Positions 1 to 9,369 are shown, counted from the first letter of the stretch. The stretch: 38,589 nucleotides of DNA from an uncultured Sterolibacterium sp. (GCA_903904605.1 CAIVDC010000128.1:1-38589), one strand, 5' to 3'. Made by a program: numbers and translations. Notes: a model not told the origin generated them from the letters alone.

Positions 1-1
1 C

Positions 2-517
2 GCCGGCTTGGCCGGCGCCGATGCCGTGGCGGCCGTGAGCTTCGCCGTGGCGGGGGCCGCGGCAGGCTTCCTGGTTTTCAACTTCCCTCCGGCGAAAGTC
101 TTCATGGGCGACGGGGGCTCCATTCCCCTGGGATTTCTCGCCGCGAGCCTGGGGCTCCTGGGCTGGCGGCAGGCGCTGTGGCCTTTGTGGTTTCCGGTTC
201 TGGTCTTTTCCCCCTTCCTGGCCGATGCCAGCGTCACCCTGCTGCGCCGGGTGTTGCGCCGGGAACGCTTCTGGCAGGCGCATCGCGAGCATTACTACCA
301 GCGCCTGGTCAGGATGGGCTGGGGGCATGGACGCACCGCCCTCTGCGAATACGCGCTGATGGCCGGGGTGACCGCGAGTGCGCTGATGGCGCTGGGCCTG
401 AGCCTGGCCTACCAGGGCCTGGTCCTGGCCGGCTGGGCCGTCGTCTTCGCGGCCGTGATGATCGGCATCGACCGACGCTGGCAGGGCTTCCTGCGCGCTG
501 CGGGCGGGGGCGGCTGA
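2..517 (+). CDS. Polyprenyl-phosphate sugar-1-phosphate transferase, glycosyltransferase family 4 (WecA/MraY-like), 3' part
   Basis: The gene is cut by the left window edge; the frame is open from base 2 and about 171 residues of the C-terminal part are present. Family 4 enzymes move a sugar-1-phosphate from a UDP-sugar onto undecaprenyl phosphate in the inner membrane, the first step of O-antigen or exopolysaccharide units. The MGDGGS motif (near residue 34) followed by a Gly-rich membrane segment, and the later HREHYYQRL block with its conserved histidines, are characteristic of the WecA/WbpL branch. Several hydrophobic helices are visible, with a final one near the C-terminus. The stop (515-517) lies just before the GTG start of the dehydratase gene, so the two are probably one surface-polysaccharide operon. 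The substrate sugar cannot be told from this fragment. Confidence 0.88.
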   Translation, partial: AGLAGADAVAAVSFAVAGAAAGFLVFNFPPAKVFMGDGGSIPLGFLAASLGLLGWRQALWPLWFPVLVFSPFLADASVTLLRRVLRRERFWQAHREHYYQRLVRMGWGHGRTALCEYALMAGVTASALMALGLSLAYQGLVLAGWAVVFAAVMIGIDRRWQGFLRAAGGGG

Positions 518-519
518 GC

Positions 520-2337
520 GTGCGCACGCTGCTCGTCGTCATCCATGACCTGACTGCGGTCGCCCTGGCCTGGGCGCTGGCTTATCTGCTGCGCTTCAAC
601 TTCGACATTCCGCCCGTCTATGTGCACAGTCTGCTGGAGGGCATGGCCGTGGTGCTGCCCCTGCAAGGTGCCATCGCCTGGGCGCTGGGCCTTTATCGCG
701 GCATCTGGCGCTTCGCCAGCCTGCCCGATCTGAAACGCATCATCCTCGCCGTCGCCTCGGGCGCGGTGATTGCGGCCGTGCTGATGTTCATGCTGCATCG
801 TTTGTCCGACGTCCCCCGTTCGGTCCTGGTGCTCTATCCCGTCTTGCTGGTGCTGTTCATGGCCGGCAGCCGCTTTCTCTACCGCTCCTGGAAGGACGGC
901 CATCTCCTGAGCTTCAGGGACGTCACGGGCGAACCGGTGCTGGTACTGGGCGCGGGCAAGGCCGCGGTCGACCTGCTGCGCGAGATCGCCAGAAGCCGAC
1001 AGTGGCATGTGATCGGCCTGCTCGATGACGACCCGGAAAAGCAGGGTCGTCTGCTCAACGGCGTTCCCGTGCTCGGCGCCGTGTCCGAAATCCTCGAGCA
1101 GGCGCGCCGCCACGATGTCCGGCACGTGATCATGGCCATGCCCAGCGCGGCGCATTCCGTTCGCCGCCAGGCTGCCCAGCTGGCCACCGGAGCGGGGCTG
1201 ACGGTATTGACGGTGCCTTCCTTCGACGACCTGCTCTCCGGAAGAGTCGCCATCTCCCAGGTGCGCAAGGTGGAACTGGAGGATCTCCTCGGCCGCGACA
1301 AGGTTCAACTGGACAGCGCAGGACTGCATCGTCTGCTCGCCGGCAAGGTGGTGCTGGTGACCGGCGCCGGCGGCTCGATCGGCGCCGAACTGTGCCGCCA
1401 GATCGCCTGCTTCTCGCCCCGTTTGCTGGTGTTCTACGAGCTTTCCGAATTCGCGCTCTACAACATCGAGCAGGAGTTCGCCAGGCATTTCCCCTCGCTG
1501 GCCGTCGCCTGCGTGGTCGGAGATGTCCGGGAAGCGTCGCGTCTGGCGGAGGTCTTCGGCCAGTACCGGCCTGAACTGGTGTTCCATGCCGCCGCCTACA
1601 AGCACGTCCCCCTGATGGAGAAGGAGAACGCCTGGCAGGCGGTCAGGAACAACGTGCTCGGCACCTGGCGCGTCGCCCAGGCGGCAGTCGATCACGGGGT
1701 CGGAAAATTCGTGCTGATTTCCACCGACAAGGCGGTCAATCCGACCAATGTCATGGGAGCGACGAAGCGCCTGGCCGAGCGGGTCTGCCAGGCCATCAGC
1801 GAGAATTCAGGCGCCACGCAGATCGTCATGGTCCGTTTCGGCAACGTGCTCGGCAGCAGCGGCAGCGTCATTCCGAAGTTCCGCGAGCAGATTCTGCAGG
1901 GCGGGCCGGTGACCGTGACCCATCCCGACGTGGTGCGTTACTTCATGTTGATTCCCGAGGCGGCGCAACTGGTGCTGCAGGCGGGATTGATGGGGCATGG
2001 CGGGGAAATCTTCGTGCTCGACATGGGCGAACCGGTGAGGATCGTCGATCTGGCGCGCGACATGATCCGTCTCTCGGGTTTCACCGAGGAGGACGTCCGC
2101 ATCGATTTTACCGGGCTGCGTCCGGGCGAGAAACTCTTCGAGGAACTGCTCGCCGACAACGAACAGACCCAGCCGACGCCGCACCCGAAGCTGCGGGTGG
2201 CCAGGGGCGAAAGCGCGCCCGACGCCGCATGGCTGGGTGAGTTGGATGCCTGGCTGGCGTGCCGGAGCCTGGACGAGGCCTCGGTCAAGGCAGCGCTCGG
2301 TGCCTGGGTGCCGGAATACCGGCCGCCCGGCGCATAA
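520..2337 (+). CDS. Membrane nucleoside-diphosphate-sugar 4,6-dehydratase/epimerase (WbpM/PglF/CapD family)
   Basis: The product has 605 residues when started at the GTG two bases after the upstream stop; the open frame continues upstream but only as a shadow of the previous gene. Order of parts: about four N-terminal membrane helices, a CoA-binding-like Rossmann domain (VLVLGAGKAAVDLL), then an extended short-chain dehydrogenase domain with the nucleotide-binding TGAGGSIGAE motif. The segment STDKAVNPTNVMGATKR carries Met where classical SDR enzymes have the catalytic Tyr, as is usual in WbpM, FlaA1 and PglF. These enzymes convert UDP-GlcNAc to a 4-keto-6-deoxy sugar for O-antigen, capsule or glycoprotein glycans. 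Its position behind the sugar-phosphate transferase supports a surface-glycan role. The exact product sugar is not predictable. Confidence 0.92.
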   Translation: MRTLLVVIHDLTAVALAWALAYLLRFNFDIPPVYVHSLLEGMAVVLPLQGAIAWALGLYRGIWRFASLPDLKRIILAVASGAVIAAVLMFMLHRLSDVPRSVLVLYPVLLVLFMAGSRFLYRSWKDGHLLSFRDVTGEPVLVLGAGKAAVDLLREIARSRQWHVIGLLDDDPEKQGRLLNGVPVLGAVSEILEQARRHDVRHVIMAMPSAAHSVRRQAAQLATGAGLTVLTVPSFDDLLSGRVAISQVRKVELEDLLGRDKVQLDSAGLHRLLAGKVVLVTGAGGSIGAELCRQIACFSPRLLVFYELSEFALYNIEQEFARHFPSLAVACVVGDVREASRLAEVFGQYRPELVFHAAAYKHVPLMEKENAWQAVRNNVLGTWRVAQAAVDHGVGKFVLISTDKAVNPTNVMGATKRLAERVCQAISENSGATQIVMVRFGNVLGSSGSVIPKFREQILQGGPVTVTHPDVVRYFMLIPEAAQLVLQAGLMGHGGEIFVLDMGEPVRIVDLARDMIRLSGFTEEDVRIDFTGLRPGEKLFEELLADNEQTQPTPHPKLRVARGESAPDAAWLGELDAWLACRSLDEASVKAALGAWVPEYRPPGA

Positions 2338-2340
2338 GTC

Positions 2341-3147
2341 ATGGCGACTTACGCGATCGGCGATGTCCAGGGCTGCTTCGGAGCCCTGCAACGGCTGCTG
2401 GCGAAAGCCCGGTTCGATGCCGCGCAGGACCGGCTGTGGCTGGTCGGCGACCTGGTCAACCGCGGGCCGCAGTCGCTCGAGGTGCTGCGCTTCGTCAAGG
2501 AGCTCGGCCCTGCCGCCGTCACGGTGCTCGGCAATCACGATCTGCACTTGGTCATGCTGGCCGAAGGCAGCTCGCGGATGCGTCCCGACGACACGCTGAG
2601 CGCCATTCTCGATGCGCCGGACCGCGAAGAACTGCTGGCCTGGCTGCGGGCGCAGCCTTTGATGCATGTCGAGGACGGCTATGCCATGGTCCATGCCGGC
2701 CTGTTGCCGCAGTGGACCGTGGCGCAGGCGCGCGAACTGGCCGGCGAGGTCGAGGCGGCGCTGGTCTCGGAGAACTTCCGCGAACTCCTGGCCAATCTCT
2801 GGGGCAGCGAACCGCCGGCCTGGCGCGAGGACCTTTCCGGCTGGGCGAGGTTGCGCGTGATCGTCAACGCCATGACGCGGATGCGTTTTTGCACGCCTGC
2901 AGGGGAAATGGAGTTCAAGACCAAAGGCGAGGTGAACGAGGCTCCGCCGGGTTTCACGCCCTGGTTCGCCGTTGCCGGCCGCAGGAGCGCCGATCATGTC
3001 CTGGTCACCGGCCATTGGTCGGCACTGGGCCTGAAGATCGAAGCGAATCTCCTGGCACTCGATTCCGGCTGCCTTTGGGGCGGGCGCCTCTCCGCGCTCA
3101 GGCTCGAAGACCGCAGGCTGATTCAGGTGGACTGCCGCCCCGTCTGA
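2341..3147 (+). CDS. apaH: Symmetrical bis(5'-nucleosyl)-tetraphosphatase ApaH
   Basis: The product has 268 residues, the normal length. ApaH hydrolyses Ap4A to two ADP and, in enterobacteria, removes Np4-type caps from RNA. The metallophosphatase signature is complete: GDVQG at residues 8-12, GDLVNRGP near residue 37 and GNHD near residue 64, followed by the late histidines. The ATG begins three bases after the dehydratase stop, so it is read as the last gene of that transcript. Its 3' end overlaps the 3' end of the convergent acyltransferase gene by 25 bases, an unusually tight tail-to-tail arrangement. Confidence 0.96.
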   Translation: MATYAIGDVQGCFGALQRLLAKARFDAAQDRLWLVGDLVNRGPQSLEVLRFVKELGPAAVTVLGNHDLHLVMLAEGSSRMRPDDTLSAILDAPDREELLAWLRAQPLMHVEDGYAMVHAGLLPQWTVAQARELAGEVEAALVSENFRELLANLWGSEPPAWREDLSGWARLRVIVNAMTRMRFCTPAGEMEFKTKGEVNEAPPGFTPWFAVAGRRSADHVLVTGHWSALGLKIEANLLALDSGCLWGGRLSALRLEDRRLIQVDCRPV

Positions 3148-3896
3148 TCGAGCGAAATTCCCAGGCGCAGGGCGATCGCTGCCCGGGCGAGCGCTGCGAT
3201 GGCACGCCGGTCGCTGCCGCCGGTCGGCAAGGGCGGCGTGACGTCGATGCGCAGGGTCAATCCGGGCTGGCGCGCGATCATGCGCAGCGATTGCCACAAG
3301 CTGGTGTCGCCGGCATAGGCGGCCGCATCGCTGGGTTGCCCGTCCAGGCCCAGATAGGCGAGCGCCAGCGGCTGCACCGGGCGGCCTCCGCTGATCGCCG
3401 GCTGAAGCAGCGAGGCATGAAAGTGCAGAATATGCGTGCCGTCGGTGGTCGTGCCCTCGGGGAAAACCGTGACATTGCCGCCGGAGAGCAGAACCTTGCC
3501 GATTTCGTCGTTGATGGCCCTGACGTGAAGGCGGCTGCCGCGGTGCACGAAGATGGTGCCGGTCTTCGCCGCGAGCCAGCCGATCAATGGCCAGTTGCGC
3601 AACTCCGCCTTGGAGACGAAGGCGGCGGGCCGGATTGCGGTGATGGCGTAGATGTCGAGCCAGGAGACATGGTTGGCGACCAGCATGCTGCCTTCCGTGG
3701 GCGCCATACCGGACAGGTCCAGCCTGACATTGACGATCTCGAGCAACTGGCAGGACCAGCGTCGCCGGAGCGCCTGCCGGCGCTCGTGCGCGACCAGCGG
3801 AAAGGCGAGTGCCACCATGCCCGCCCCGCCCAGAAAGTGCAGCAGCACGCGGGAAATCCGGAAGGCGGCACGGGCTTCGACCCAGTATTTCTTCAG
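3123..3896 (-). CDS. plsC: 1-acyl-sn-glycerol-3-phosphate acyltransferase, LPLAT family
   Basis: This membrane enzyme acylates lysophosphatidate (or a related lysophospholipid) to make phosphatidate. The acyltransferase motif NHVSWLD (the HX4D box) and the later FPEGTTTDG block are clear. The first ATG/GTG/TTG start is GTG at 3848 (241 residues), but the frame stays open back to the kinase stop (3966-3968). The extra residues (LKKYWVEARAAFRISR) read like a normal LPLAT N-terminus. A CTG at 3894-3896 has GGAG eight bases upstream (complement of 3905-3908). I therefore place the start at the CTG (257 residues), with GTG 3848 as the conservative alternative. The gene ends the long minus-strand run. 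The family is certain; the start is inference. Confidence 0.87.
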   Translation of the reverse strand: MKKYWVEARAAFRISRVLLHFLGGAGMVALAFPLVAHERRQALRRRWSCQLLEIVNVRLDLSGMAPTEGSMLVANHVSWLDIYAITAIRPAAFVSKAELRNWPLIGWLAAKTGTIFVHRGSRLHVRAINDEIGKVLLSGGNVTVFPEGTTTDGTHILHFHASLLQPAISGGRPVQPLALAYLGLDGQPSDAAAYAGDTSLWQSLRMIARQPGLTLRIDVTPPLPTGGSDRRAIAALARAAIALRLGISLDQTGRQST

Positions 3897-3965
3897 ATCC
3901 GGCGCTCCGCGAAACGGCCGGAACGGAGAACGCCGTGCGGTCGCCGCGCGCTCACTTCCGTGAGT

Positions 3966-4913
3966 TCACCAGATGGCGTGGCCGAAGGCCGCCAGGTAGC
4001 GTGCAGCGATTTCGTCGCGCGTCGGCTGGTGATTCTGCCCGCCGCGTTGGGCAATCTTCAGCGAGCCCATCAGCGATGCCAGCCGTCCGGTTTGTTCCCA
4101 GGGCAGATCATGGGCAAGGCCATGGAGCAGGCCGGCACGGTAGGCGTCGCCGCAGCCGGTCGGATCGACCTCCGCCTCCGGGACGACGCCGGGGATGCGG
4201 ATGCATTGACCCTGGGCGTGGATTTCCGAGCCCTTGCCGCCGAGGGTCACGACCAGCGCCTTGACCTCGCAGGCCAACTGCTCGATCGACTTGCCGGTCC
4301 GCTCGCACAGCAGTTTCGCCTCGTAGTCGTTAACCGTGCAATAGTCGGCCAGTTGCAGAAAGCGCATCAGGTCCTCGCCGTCGAACATCGGCAGGCCCTG
4401 GCCCGGGTCGAAGACGAAGGGGATGCCGGCTTCGAAGAATTCCCGGGCGTGGTGGCTCATGCCGTCCCGGCCGTCGGGCGAGACGATGCCGAGCCGCACT
4501 TGGCTGCCCTCCTTCTGCGCATCGGCGATATGGTTGAGATGGGAGAAGTTCATCGCGCCGGGATGGAAGGCGGTGATCTGGTTGTCGTCGAGATCGGTGG
4601 TGATGAAGGCCTGTGCCGTGAAGCTGCCGGGTACTTCCCGCACGTGGCGGGCATCCAGGCCGAGCTTTTGCAGGCGCTGCAGGTAGGGCGCGCTGTCGTC
4701 GCCGACGGTGGCCATGATCAGCGGCTCGCCGCCGAGCAGCTTCAGGTTGTAGGCGATATTGCCGGCACAGCCGCCGAACTCGCGGCGCATGTCGGGCACG
4801 AGAAAGGCGACGTTGAGAATGTGGATCTGCTCGGGCAGGATGTGGTTCTTGAAGCGATCATGGAAGACCATGATCGTGTCATAGGCGATGGAACCGCAGA
4901 TCAGTGTTTTCAT
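3966..4913 (-). CDS. PfkB-family carbohydrate/nucleoside kinase (ribokinase or adenosine kinase-like)
   Basis: The product has 315 residues from the ATG at 4911-4913. A longer open frame continues upstream but only as a shadow of tpx. PfkB kinases phosphorylate sugars or nucleosides with ATP. Signature 1 is seen as FGGCAGNIAYNLKLLGG, and signature 2 as DPTGCGDAYRAG, with the anion hole and the catalytic Asp of GCGD. The N-terminal substrate-lid region (HILPEQIHILNVAF) suits the adenosine/ribokinase branch, but the substrate cannot be fixed. The gene lies between tpx and plsC on the same strand, about 70 bases behind tpx, and has a possible extended -10 promoter and a 9-base dyad directly in front. 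Confidence 0.88.
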   Translation of the reverse strand: MKTLICGSIAYDTIMVFHDRFKNHILPEQIHILNVAFLVPDMRREFGGCAGNIAYNLKLLGGEPLIMATVGDDSAPYLQRLQKLGLDARHVREVPGSFTAQAFITTDLDDNQITAFHPGAMNFSHLNHIADAQKEGSQVRLGIVSPDGRDGMSHHAREFFEAGIPFVFDPGQGLPMFDGEDLMRFLQLADYCTVNDYEAKLLCERTGKSIEQLACEVKALVVTLGGKGSEIHAQGQCIRIPGVVPEAEVDPTGCGDAYRAGLLHGLAHDLPWEQTGRLASLMGSLKIAQRGGQNHQPTRDEIAARYLAAFGHAIW

Positions 4914-4919
4914 GGCGCG

Positions 4920-4957
4920 CCGGGTGCTTGGAATGTGGCGCCGATTATAGCACCCGG
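4920..4957 (-). promoter_or_regulatory. Extended -10 promoter and 9-bp dyad before the PfkB kinase
   Basis: Reading the minus strand, TGCTATAAT (4952-4944) matches an extended -10 element; no good -35 is present. Two perfect 9-base inverted arms, 4920-4928 and 4949-4957, flank a 20-base spacer, and one arm overlaps the TG of the extended -10. The other arm lies seven bases before the start codon. The dyad could be an operator. It lacks a T-run, so a terminator for tpx is less likely. The sites are seen directly; the function is inferred. Confidence 0.4.
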
Positions 4958-4983
4958 CCGCGCTGCGCCGAGGATGCGGCCGG

Positions 4984-5484
4984 TCAGCCGAGCGCGGCGA
5001 GCGCTGCGTCGTAGTTCGGCTCCTGCTTGATTTCCGGCACCAGTTCGGCGTGGATGACCTTGTCGTTCTCGTCCAGCACCACCACCGCGCGGGCGGTGAC
5101 GCCGGCCAGCGGACCGTCGACAATCTCGACGCCGTAGTTGGCCATGAATTCGCGACCGCGCATGGTCGAGAGGGAGACCACGTTCTTCAGTCCCTCGGTC
5201 GTGCAGAAACGGTTCATGGCGAACGGCAGGTCGGCCGAGATCACCAGCACCACCGTGTTGGCGAGGGCGCTGGCGCGCTCGTTGAACTTGCGCGTGGAAG
5301 TGGCGCAGGTCGGCGTATCCAGGCTGGGCACGATGTTCAAGACCTTGCGCTTGCCGGCGAAATCCTTCAGGGTCTTGTTGGAAAGGTCGACGGCGACCAG
5401 GGAAAAGGGTGCCGCGACTTGCCCCGTTGTGGGGAACTGGCCTGCGAGCTTGATCGGGTTGCCGCCGAGGGTAACGGTAGTCAT
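4984..5484 (-). CDS. tpx: Thiol peroxidase Tpx (atypical 2-Cys peroxiredoxin)
   Basis: The product has 166 residues, the typical length. Tpx reduces hydroperoxides using the thioredoxin system. The peroxidatic cysteine lies in [15 protein letters not shown] (Cys60), and the resolving cysteine is Cys94 in NRFCTTEGL, matching Cys61/Cys95 of E. coli Tpx. The ATG at 5482-5484 was chosen because the protein starts with the family-typical MTTVTLGG and because GGAG lies eight bases upstream. The open frame before it has no family similarity. The gene follows the DUF3426 gene on the same strand with a 41-base gap and may be transcribed with it or alone. Confidence 0.96.
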   Translation of the reverse strand: MTTVTLGGNPIKLAGQFPTTGQVAAPFSLVAVDLSNKTLKDFAGKRKVLNIVPSLDTPTCATSTRKFNERASALANTVVLVISADLPFAMNRFCTTEGLKNVVSLSTMRGREFMANYGVEIVDGPLAGVTARAVVVLDENDKVIHAELVPEIKQEPNYDAALAALG

Positions 5485-5525
5485 GGTTTTTGCTCCTGGG
5501 TGGGGTTGGGTCAGACAGGATACCT

Positions 5526-6311
5526 TCATGGGTAGAAAAGATAAATCCTGTAGCCGGCGGCATCGTTGATGTCGGTCTCGAGGCCGAGGTTCAGGGTGAT
5601 TTCGCTGTTGGCGGCGAAACCCGCCGCCACATCGATATTCCTGGGCAGGTACTCCTTCGGCAGGATCACCTTGCGCAGCAGCGGCTGGTCGCCGGTGTTG
5701 GTGAGGGTCACTTCAAGGGCGGGGTAGGCCTGGACGAAAGGCGCGCGGTTCTTCAGCGTCGCGGCCAGGATCAGCCGGTTGTTGGCGTCGGGATGGAGAT
5801 CCGAGGCTTCGATGCCGAGAAGGTCCGGCTTGTGCGGCAGCGACAGTTCGCAGCCCAGAATGGCGCAGGCTTTGCCCAGCACCGGCTTGACCTGCGGGAA
5901 AAGCACGGAAAGTTCGGTACGGAACTGCAGCACCGCCTGCAGCAGCAGGATAATCATGGCCAGGAGCGACAGGATTGCCCAGATCCTGGGGCGACCTCGC
6001 ACCGCCTCGGTTTCCTGGCGCAGCGCCTCACCCGGGTGGGCGAGGGGCTCGGCGGCCGTTGCTTCAGGCTCGGCCGCAGTTGTTTCGGGCTCGACCGCGT
6101 GTTCTGCCTGCGGCGCTTCGGCCGGCGGGGGAGGGGCGGCTGCCGGGAGTCCGGTCCGTTCTTCGGTCGCCGGCCCTTCCTCGTCGAGCAGGGCCGTCAG
6201 CGCGTCGAACACATGGCGGCACCGGCCGCAGCGCACCTTGCCCTGCTTCGCCATGAGTTGCTCGGCGGAGACGCGGAAGGCAGTGTCGCAAGCGGGACAG
6301 CGCGTCAGCAT
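5526..6311 (-). CDS. Zinc-ribbon, single-pass membrane protein of the DUF3426 family
   Basis: The product has 261 residues. The N-terminus holds an MJ0042-type zinc ribbon with two Cys pairs (CPAC near residue 5 and CGRC near residue 28). An Ala/Glu/Pro-rich linker of about 80 residues follows, then one membrane helix ([16 protein letters not shown]), and then a DUF3426 domain that would lie in the periplasm. The molecular function of the family is unknown. The gene overlaps the end of prmA by seven bases (ATGCTGA), so translation is probably coupled. The prmA-DUF3426 order is common in betaproteobacteria, which supports the assignment but does not reveal a function. Confidence 0.88.
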   Translation of the reverse strand: MLTRCPACDTAFRVSAEQLMAKQGKVRCGRCRHVFDALTALLDEEGPATEERTGLPAAAPPPPAEAPQAEHAVEPETTAAEPEATAAEPLAHPGEALRQETEAVRGRPRIWAILSLLAMIILLLQAVLQFRTELSVLFPQVKPVLGKACAILGCELSLPHKPDLLGIEASDLHPDANNRLILAATLKNRAPFVQAYPALEVTLTNTGDQPLLRKVILPKEYLPRNIDVAAGFAANSEITLNLGLETDINDAAGYRIYLFYP

Positions 6312-7222
6312 GATGGCGTCCTACCGCCCATCCCGGAAGTTCTCTTGCCTTCCAGGCGCACCCAGCCATCCAGCGCGGCGCCGACCTGCAGGGCGAGAAA
6401 GGGCGCGTAGGCGGCCATCACCCGTTCGGCCTGCGCTTCCAGGATCCCCGACAGGGCGATGCGCCCGCCCGGGGCCAGGCGGGCGCTGAGCAGAGGCGCC
6501 AGCATGCACAGCGGGTTGGTGAGGATGTTGGCGACGACGAGGTCGAACGTCTCCGCCAGCGGCATCCGCGATTGACGCAGTTCCATGACCACGCTGTTCT
6601 TTGCGGCATTGTCCCGTGCCGCCGTGAGCGCGTTGTCGTCGATGTCGACGCCGAGTACCGCGGCAACGCCGAGCCTTGCCGCGGCGATGGCCAGAATGCC
6701 CGAGCCGCAGCCGTAGTCGAGGACAGTTTCGCCGCCGCCGACCGCGCTGCTGAGCCACTCCAGGCAAAGCCTCGTGGTCGGATGGGAGCCGGTGCCGAAG
6801 GCCATGCCGGGGTCGAGGATCAGGTTGATCGCGGCAGGATCCGGCGCAGCGTGCCAGGTCGGCACGATCCACAGGCGCTCGTTGATGCGGATCGGCTCGA
6901 ACTGGGCCTGGGTGAGCTGCACCCAGTTCTGTTCGGCGATTTCCTCGATGTCGATGTCGGGCAGCTCGTCGATGCCGGCGGCCTTGCACGCGGCGGCGAT
7001 GCGTCCGAGCAGATCGTCGGCCGGGGCGAACAGGGCGAAGACCTTGCTTTCCCGCCACAAGGGAGTATCCGGGCTGCCCGGCTCACCGAATTGCGGCGTT
7101 TCGGCCGGGGTACCGGCCAGGGCGTCCTCGACGCTGACCGACAGAGCTCCCTGCTCCAGCAGTGCGTCGGAAAGCGCCTCGACATCGGCCGCGTCGGCGC
7201 ATAGCGCCACATTGAGCCACAT
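6305..7222 (-). CDS. prmA: Ribosomal protein L11 methyltransferase PrmA
   Basis: The product has 305 residues. PrmA trimethylates several amino groups of ribosomal protein L11 with S-adenosylmethionine. An N-terminal substrate-recognition domain is followed by the methyltransferase fold with DPGMAFGTGSHPTT and the SAM-binding LDYGCGSGILAIAAARLG; NILTNPL is the NPPY-like motif. The start is ATG 7220-7222 (MWLNVAL), since the 41 residues in front of it in the open frame are not conserved-looking. It sits 34 bases behind accC on the same strand and overlaps the DUF3426 gene at its end. The last about 12 residues ([12 protein letters not shown]) look like a non-conserved tail. Confidence 0.96.
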   Translation of the reverse strand: MWLNVALCADAADVEALSDALLEQGALSVSVEDALAGTPAETPQFGEPGSPDTPLWRESKVFALFAPADDLLGRIAAACKAAGIDELPDIDIEEIAEQNWVQLTQAQFEPIRINERLWIVPTWHAAPDPAAINLILDPGMAFGTGSHPTTRLCLEWLSSAVGGGETVLDYGCGSGILAIAAARLGVAAVLGVDIDDNALTAARDNAAKNSVVMELRQSRMPLAETFDLVVANILTNPLCMLAPLLSARLAPGGRIALSGILEAQAERVMAAYAPFLALQVGAALDGWVRLEGKRTSGMGGRTPSC

Positions 7223-7256
7223 GGTCAGAGGCCCTGTTGGCGCCGGTCGGGGAGAT

Positions 7257-8624
7257 TCATGGTTTACCCTTGGTCGCCTCTTCTTTCGCGGCCAGTCTTT
7301 CCTCGAGGTAGTGAATGCTGGTGCCGCCCTTGACGAAGCGGGCATCGTGCATCAGTTCCTGGTGCAGCGGGATGTTGGTCTTGATTCCTTCCACCACCAT
7401 CTCGGACAGTGCGGTGCGCATGCGACGGATCGCCTGTTCGCGGGTGTCGCCGGTGGCGATCAGTTTGCCGATCAGGGAATCGTAATGCGGCGGCACCGTG
7501 TATCCCTGGTAGATGTGCGAATCGATGCGGATGCCCGGCCCGCCCGGCTGATGGTAGGTGGTGATCCGGCCGGGCGACGGCGTGAACTTGAACGGGTCTT
7601 CGGCATTGATCCGGCATTCGATGGCGTGGCCCTTGAGGACCACGTCGCGCTGGCGCAGCCAGAGTTTTTCGCCGTCGGCGATGCGGATCTGCGCCTGGAC
7701 GATATCGATGCCGGTGACCTGTTCGGTGACCGGATGCTCGACCTGCACCCGGGTGTTCATCTCGATGAAGTAGAACTCGCCGTCTTCGTAGAGAAACTCG
7801 AAAGTGCCGGCGCCGCGATAATTGATCTTGCGGCAGGCCTCGGCGCAGCGTTCGCCGACCCGGCTGATCAGCCGCCGGTTGATGTCGGGTGCCGGCGCCT
7901 CCTCGATCACTTTCTGATGGCGTCGCTGCATCGAGCAGTCACGTTCGCCCAGATAGACCGCGTTCCTGAAACTGTCGGCGATCACCTGGATCTCTATGTG
8001 GCGCGGGTTCTCGAGGAATTTTTCCAGGTACACGGTGGGATTGCCGAAGGCTGCGCCAGCCTCGGAACGGGTGGTGGTGACGGCATTGAGCAGCGCCGCC
8101 TCGGTATGGACCACGCGCATGCCGCGACCGCCGCCGCCGCCGGATGCCTTGATGATCACCGGGTAGCCGACGGAACGGGCGATCTTGACGATCTCCTTGG
8201 CGTCGTCCGGAAGCGCACCTTCCGAACCCGGCACACAGGGCACGCCGGCTTCCTTCATGGCATTCTTGGCGTTGACCTTGTCGCCCATCAGGCTGATCGT
8301 TTCGGGGCGCGGGCCGATGAAGATGAAGCCGGACTTTTCCACGCGCTCGGCGAAGCCGGCGTTTTCCGAGAGAAAGCCATAGCCGGGATGGATGGCCTCG
8401 GAGTCGGTCACTTCGGCCGCCGAGATGATCGCGGGAACGTTGAGATAACTGGCCGAGGAAGGCGCCGGACCGATGCATACCGACTCGTCGGCGAGTTTGA
8501 CGTACTTGGCCTCGGTGTCGGCGACCGAGTGCACCACGACGGTCTTGATGCCCAGTTCCCGGCAGGCGCGCTGGATCCGGAGGGCGATTTCGCCCCGATT
8601 TGCGATCAGGATTTTCTCAAACAT
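7257..8624 (-). CDS. accC: Acetyl-CoA carboxylase, biotin carboxylase subunit AccC
   Basis: The product has 455 residues. AccC carboxylates the biotin on AccB using ATP and bicarbonate, the first half of malonyl-CoA synthesis. The N-terminal [16 protein letters not shown], the ATP-grasp glycine loop [11 protein letters not shown] and the catalytic block [14 protein letters not shown] are all present, with normal length. The gene lies 36 bases behind accB and forms the standard accBC operon. Nothing is unusual. Confidence 0.98.
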   Translation of the reverse strand: MFEKILIANRGEIALRIQRACRELGIKTVVVHSVADTEAKYVKLADESVCIGPAPSSASYLNVPAIISAAEVTDSEAIHPGYGFLSENAGFAERVEKSGFIFIGPRPETISLMGDKVNAKNAMKEAGVPCVPGSEGALPDDAKEIVKIARSVGYPVIIKASGGGGGRGMRVVHTEAALLNAVTTTRSEAGAAFGNPTVYLEKFLENPRHIEIQVIADSFRNAVYLGERDCSMQRRHQKVIEEAPAPDINRRLISRVGERCAEACRKINYRGAGTFEFLYEDGEFYFIEMNTRVQVEHPVTEQVTGIDIVQAQIRIADGEKLWLRQRDVVLKGHAIECRINAEDPFKFTPSPGRITTYHQPGGPGIRIDSHIYQGYTVPPHYDSLIGKLIATGDTREQAIRRMRTALSEMVVEGIKTNIPLHQELMHDARFVKGGTSIHYLEERLAAKEEATKGKP

Positions 8625-8660
8625 AGGATAGTCTGGACGCCAAGTGCGTCGCGGCCGGTA

Positions 8661-9110
8661 TTAGCCGATCAGGAAAAGCGGTTGTCCATATTCTACGGGC
8701 TGCCCATTTTCGACCAGGATCGCCTTGACGATGCCGGTGGCGTCGGACTCGATCTCGTTCATCAGTTTCATCGCCTCGATGATGCACAGGGTGTCCCCCT
8801 CCTTCACTGCCTGGCCGACCTCGACAAAGGACGGCGAACCGGGAGCGCCGGAGCGGTAAAAGGTGCCGACCATCGGTGCCTTGACCACATGTCCCTCTTC
8901 TTCGGCGGGCACAGCGGGTTCCGGGACGGAGGCTGCGGGTTCGGGCGGGGCATAGGATTGCGGCTGGCTGCCTGACATGTAGGCGGGCATCGCGGGCCCC
9001 TGGACATGTTTGACGATGCGAACTTTTTCCTCTCCTTCGATCACTTCCAGCTCGGAAATACCGGATTCCTGGACAAGATCGATGAGTTTCTTGAGCTTTC
9101 TCAGATCCAT
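8661..9110 (-). CDS. accB: Biotin carboxyl carrier protein AccB
   Basis: The product has 149 residues. It carries the covalently bound biotin of acetyl-CoA carboxylase. The N-terminal part ([18 protein letters not shown]) is family-typical and fixes the start at ATG 9108-9110. A Pro/Ala-rich linker follows, and the C-terminal biotinyl domain contains [10 protein letters not shown] with the biotinylated lysine. The frame is open 29 codons further upstream, without similarity. The 259-base stretch in front of it (9111-9369) has no gene. It is the likely place of the accBC promoter, but I found no convincing -35/-10 pair there. Confidence 0.97.
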   Translation of the reverse strand: MDLRKLKKLIDLVQESGISELEVIEGEEKVRIVKHVQGPAMPAYMSGSQPQSYAPPEPAASVPEPAVPAEEEGHVVKAPMVGTFYRSGAPGSPSFVEVGQAVKEGDTLCIIEAMKLMNEIESDATGIVKAILVENGQPVEYGQPLFLIG

Positions 9111-9369
9111 GTTGTTCTCCCTGCTAGTCGGTGCGCGGACGGACCCGGTACCCGGGGGGTCAGGACGGGCGAATGGTATCCAGTGTGGTTCGGCCATGGA
9201 GGCCGCGGCTGGGGGTGCCGATCGGTTTCTGTTTCGGGCCTCGCAAGGCCAGGATCCGGGGCAAAGCGGTGCCGTCCTTTCTATTCTTTTGGATGCAAGT
9301 TTGCTTCACCATGTCTGCAAGTTTGCCGCAAATGGCAGCACCTTGTCCAGTAGTCCCGTAGCACCGGGC

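Noticed and set aside
409-1695. Long minus-strand open frames opposite the dehydratase gene
   Set aside because: They have no recognisable domains and lie opposite a clear family member; GC-rich codon use leaves the antisense frame open.
2259-5030. A 923-codon open frame running across apaH, plsC and the kinase
   Set aside because: It is a frame shadow across three well-supported genes on both strands.
6774-8975. A 733-codon plus-strand open frame opposite prmA, accC and accB
   Set aside because: Three classic genes occupy the other strand; the translated sequence is low in pattern and typical of an antisense shadow.
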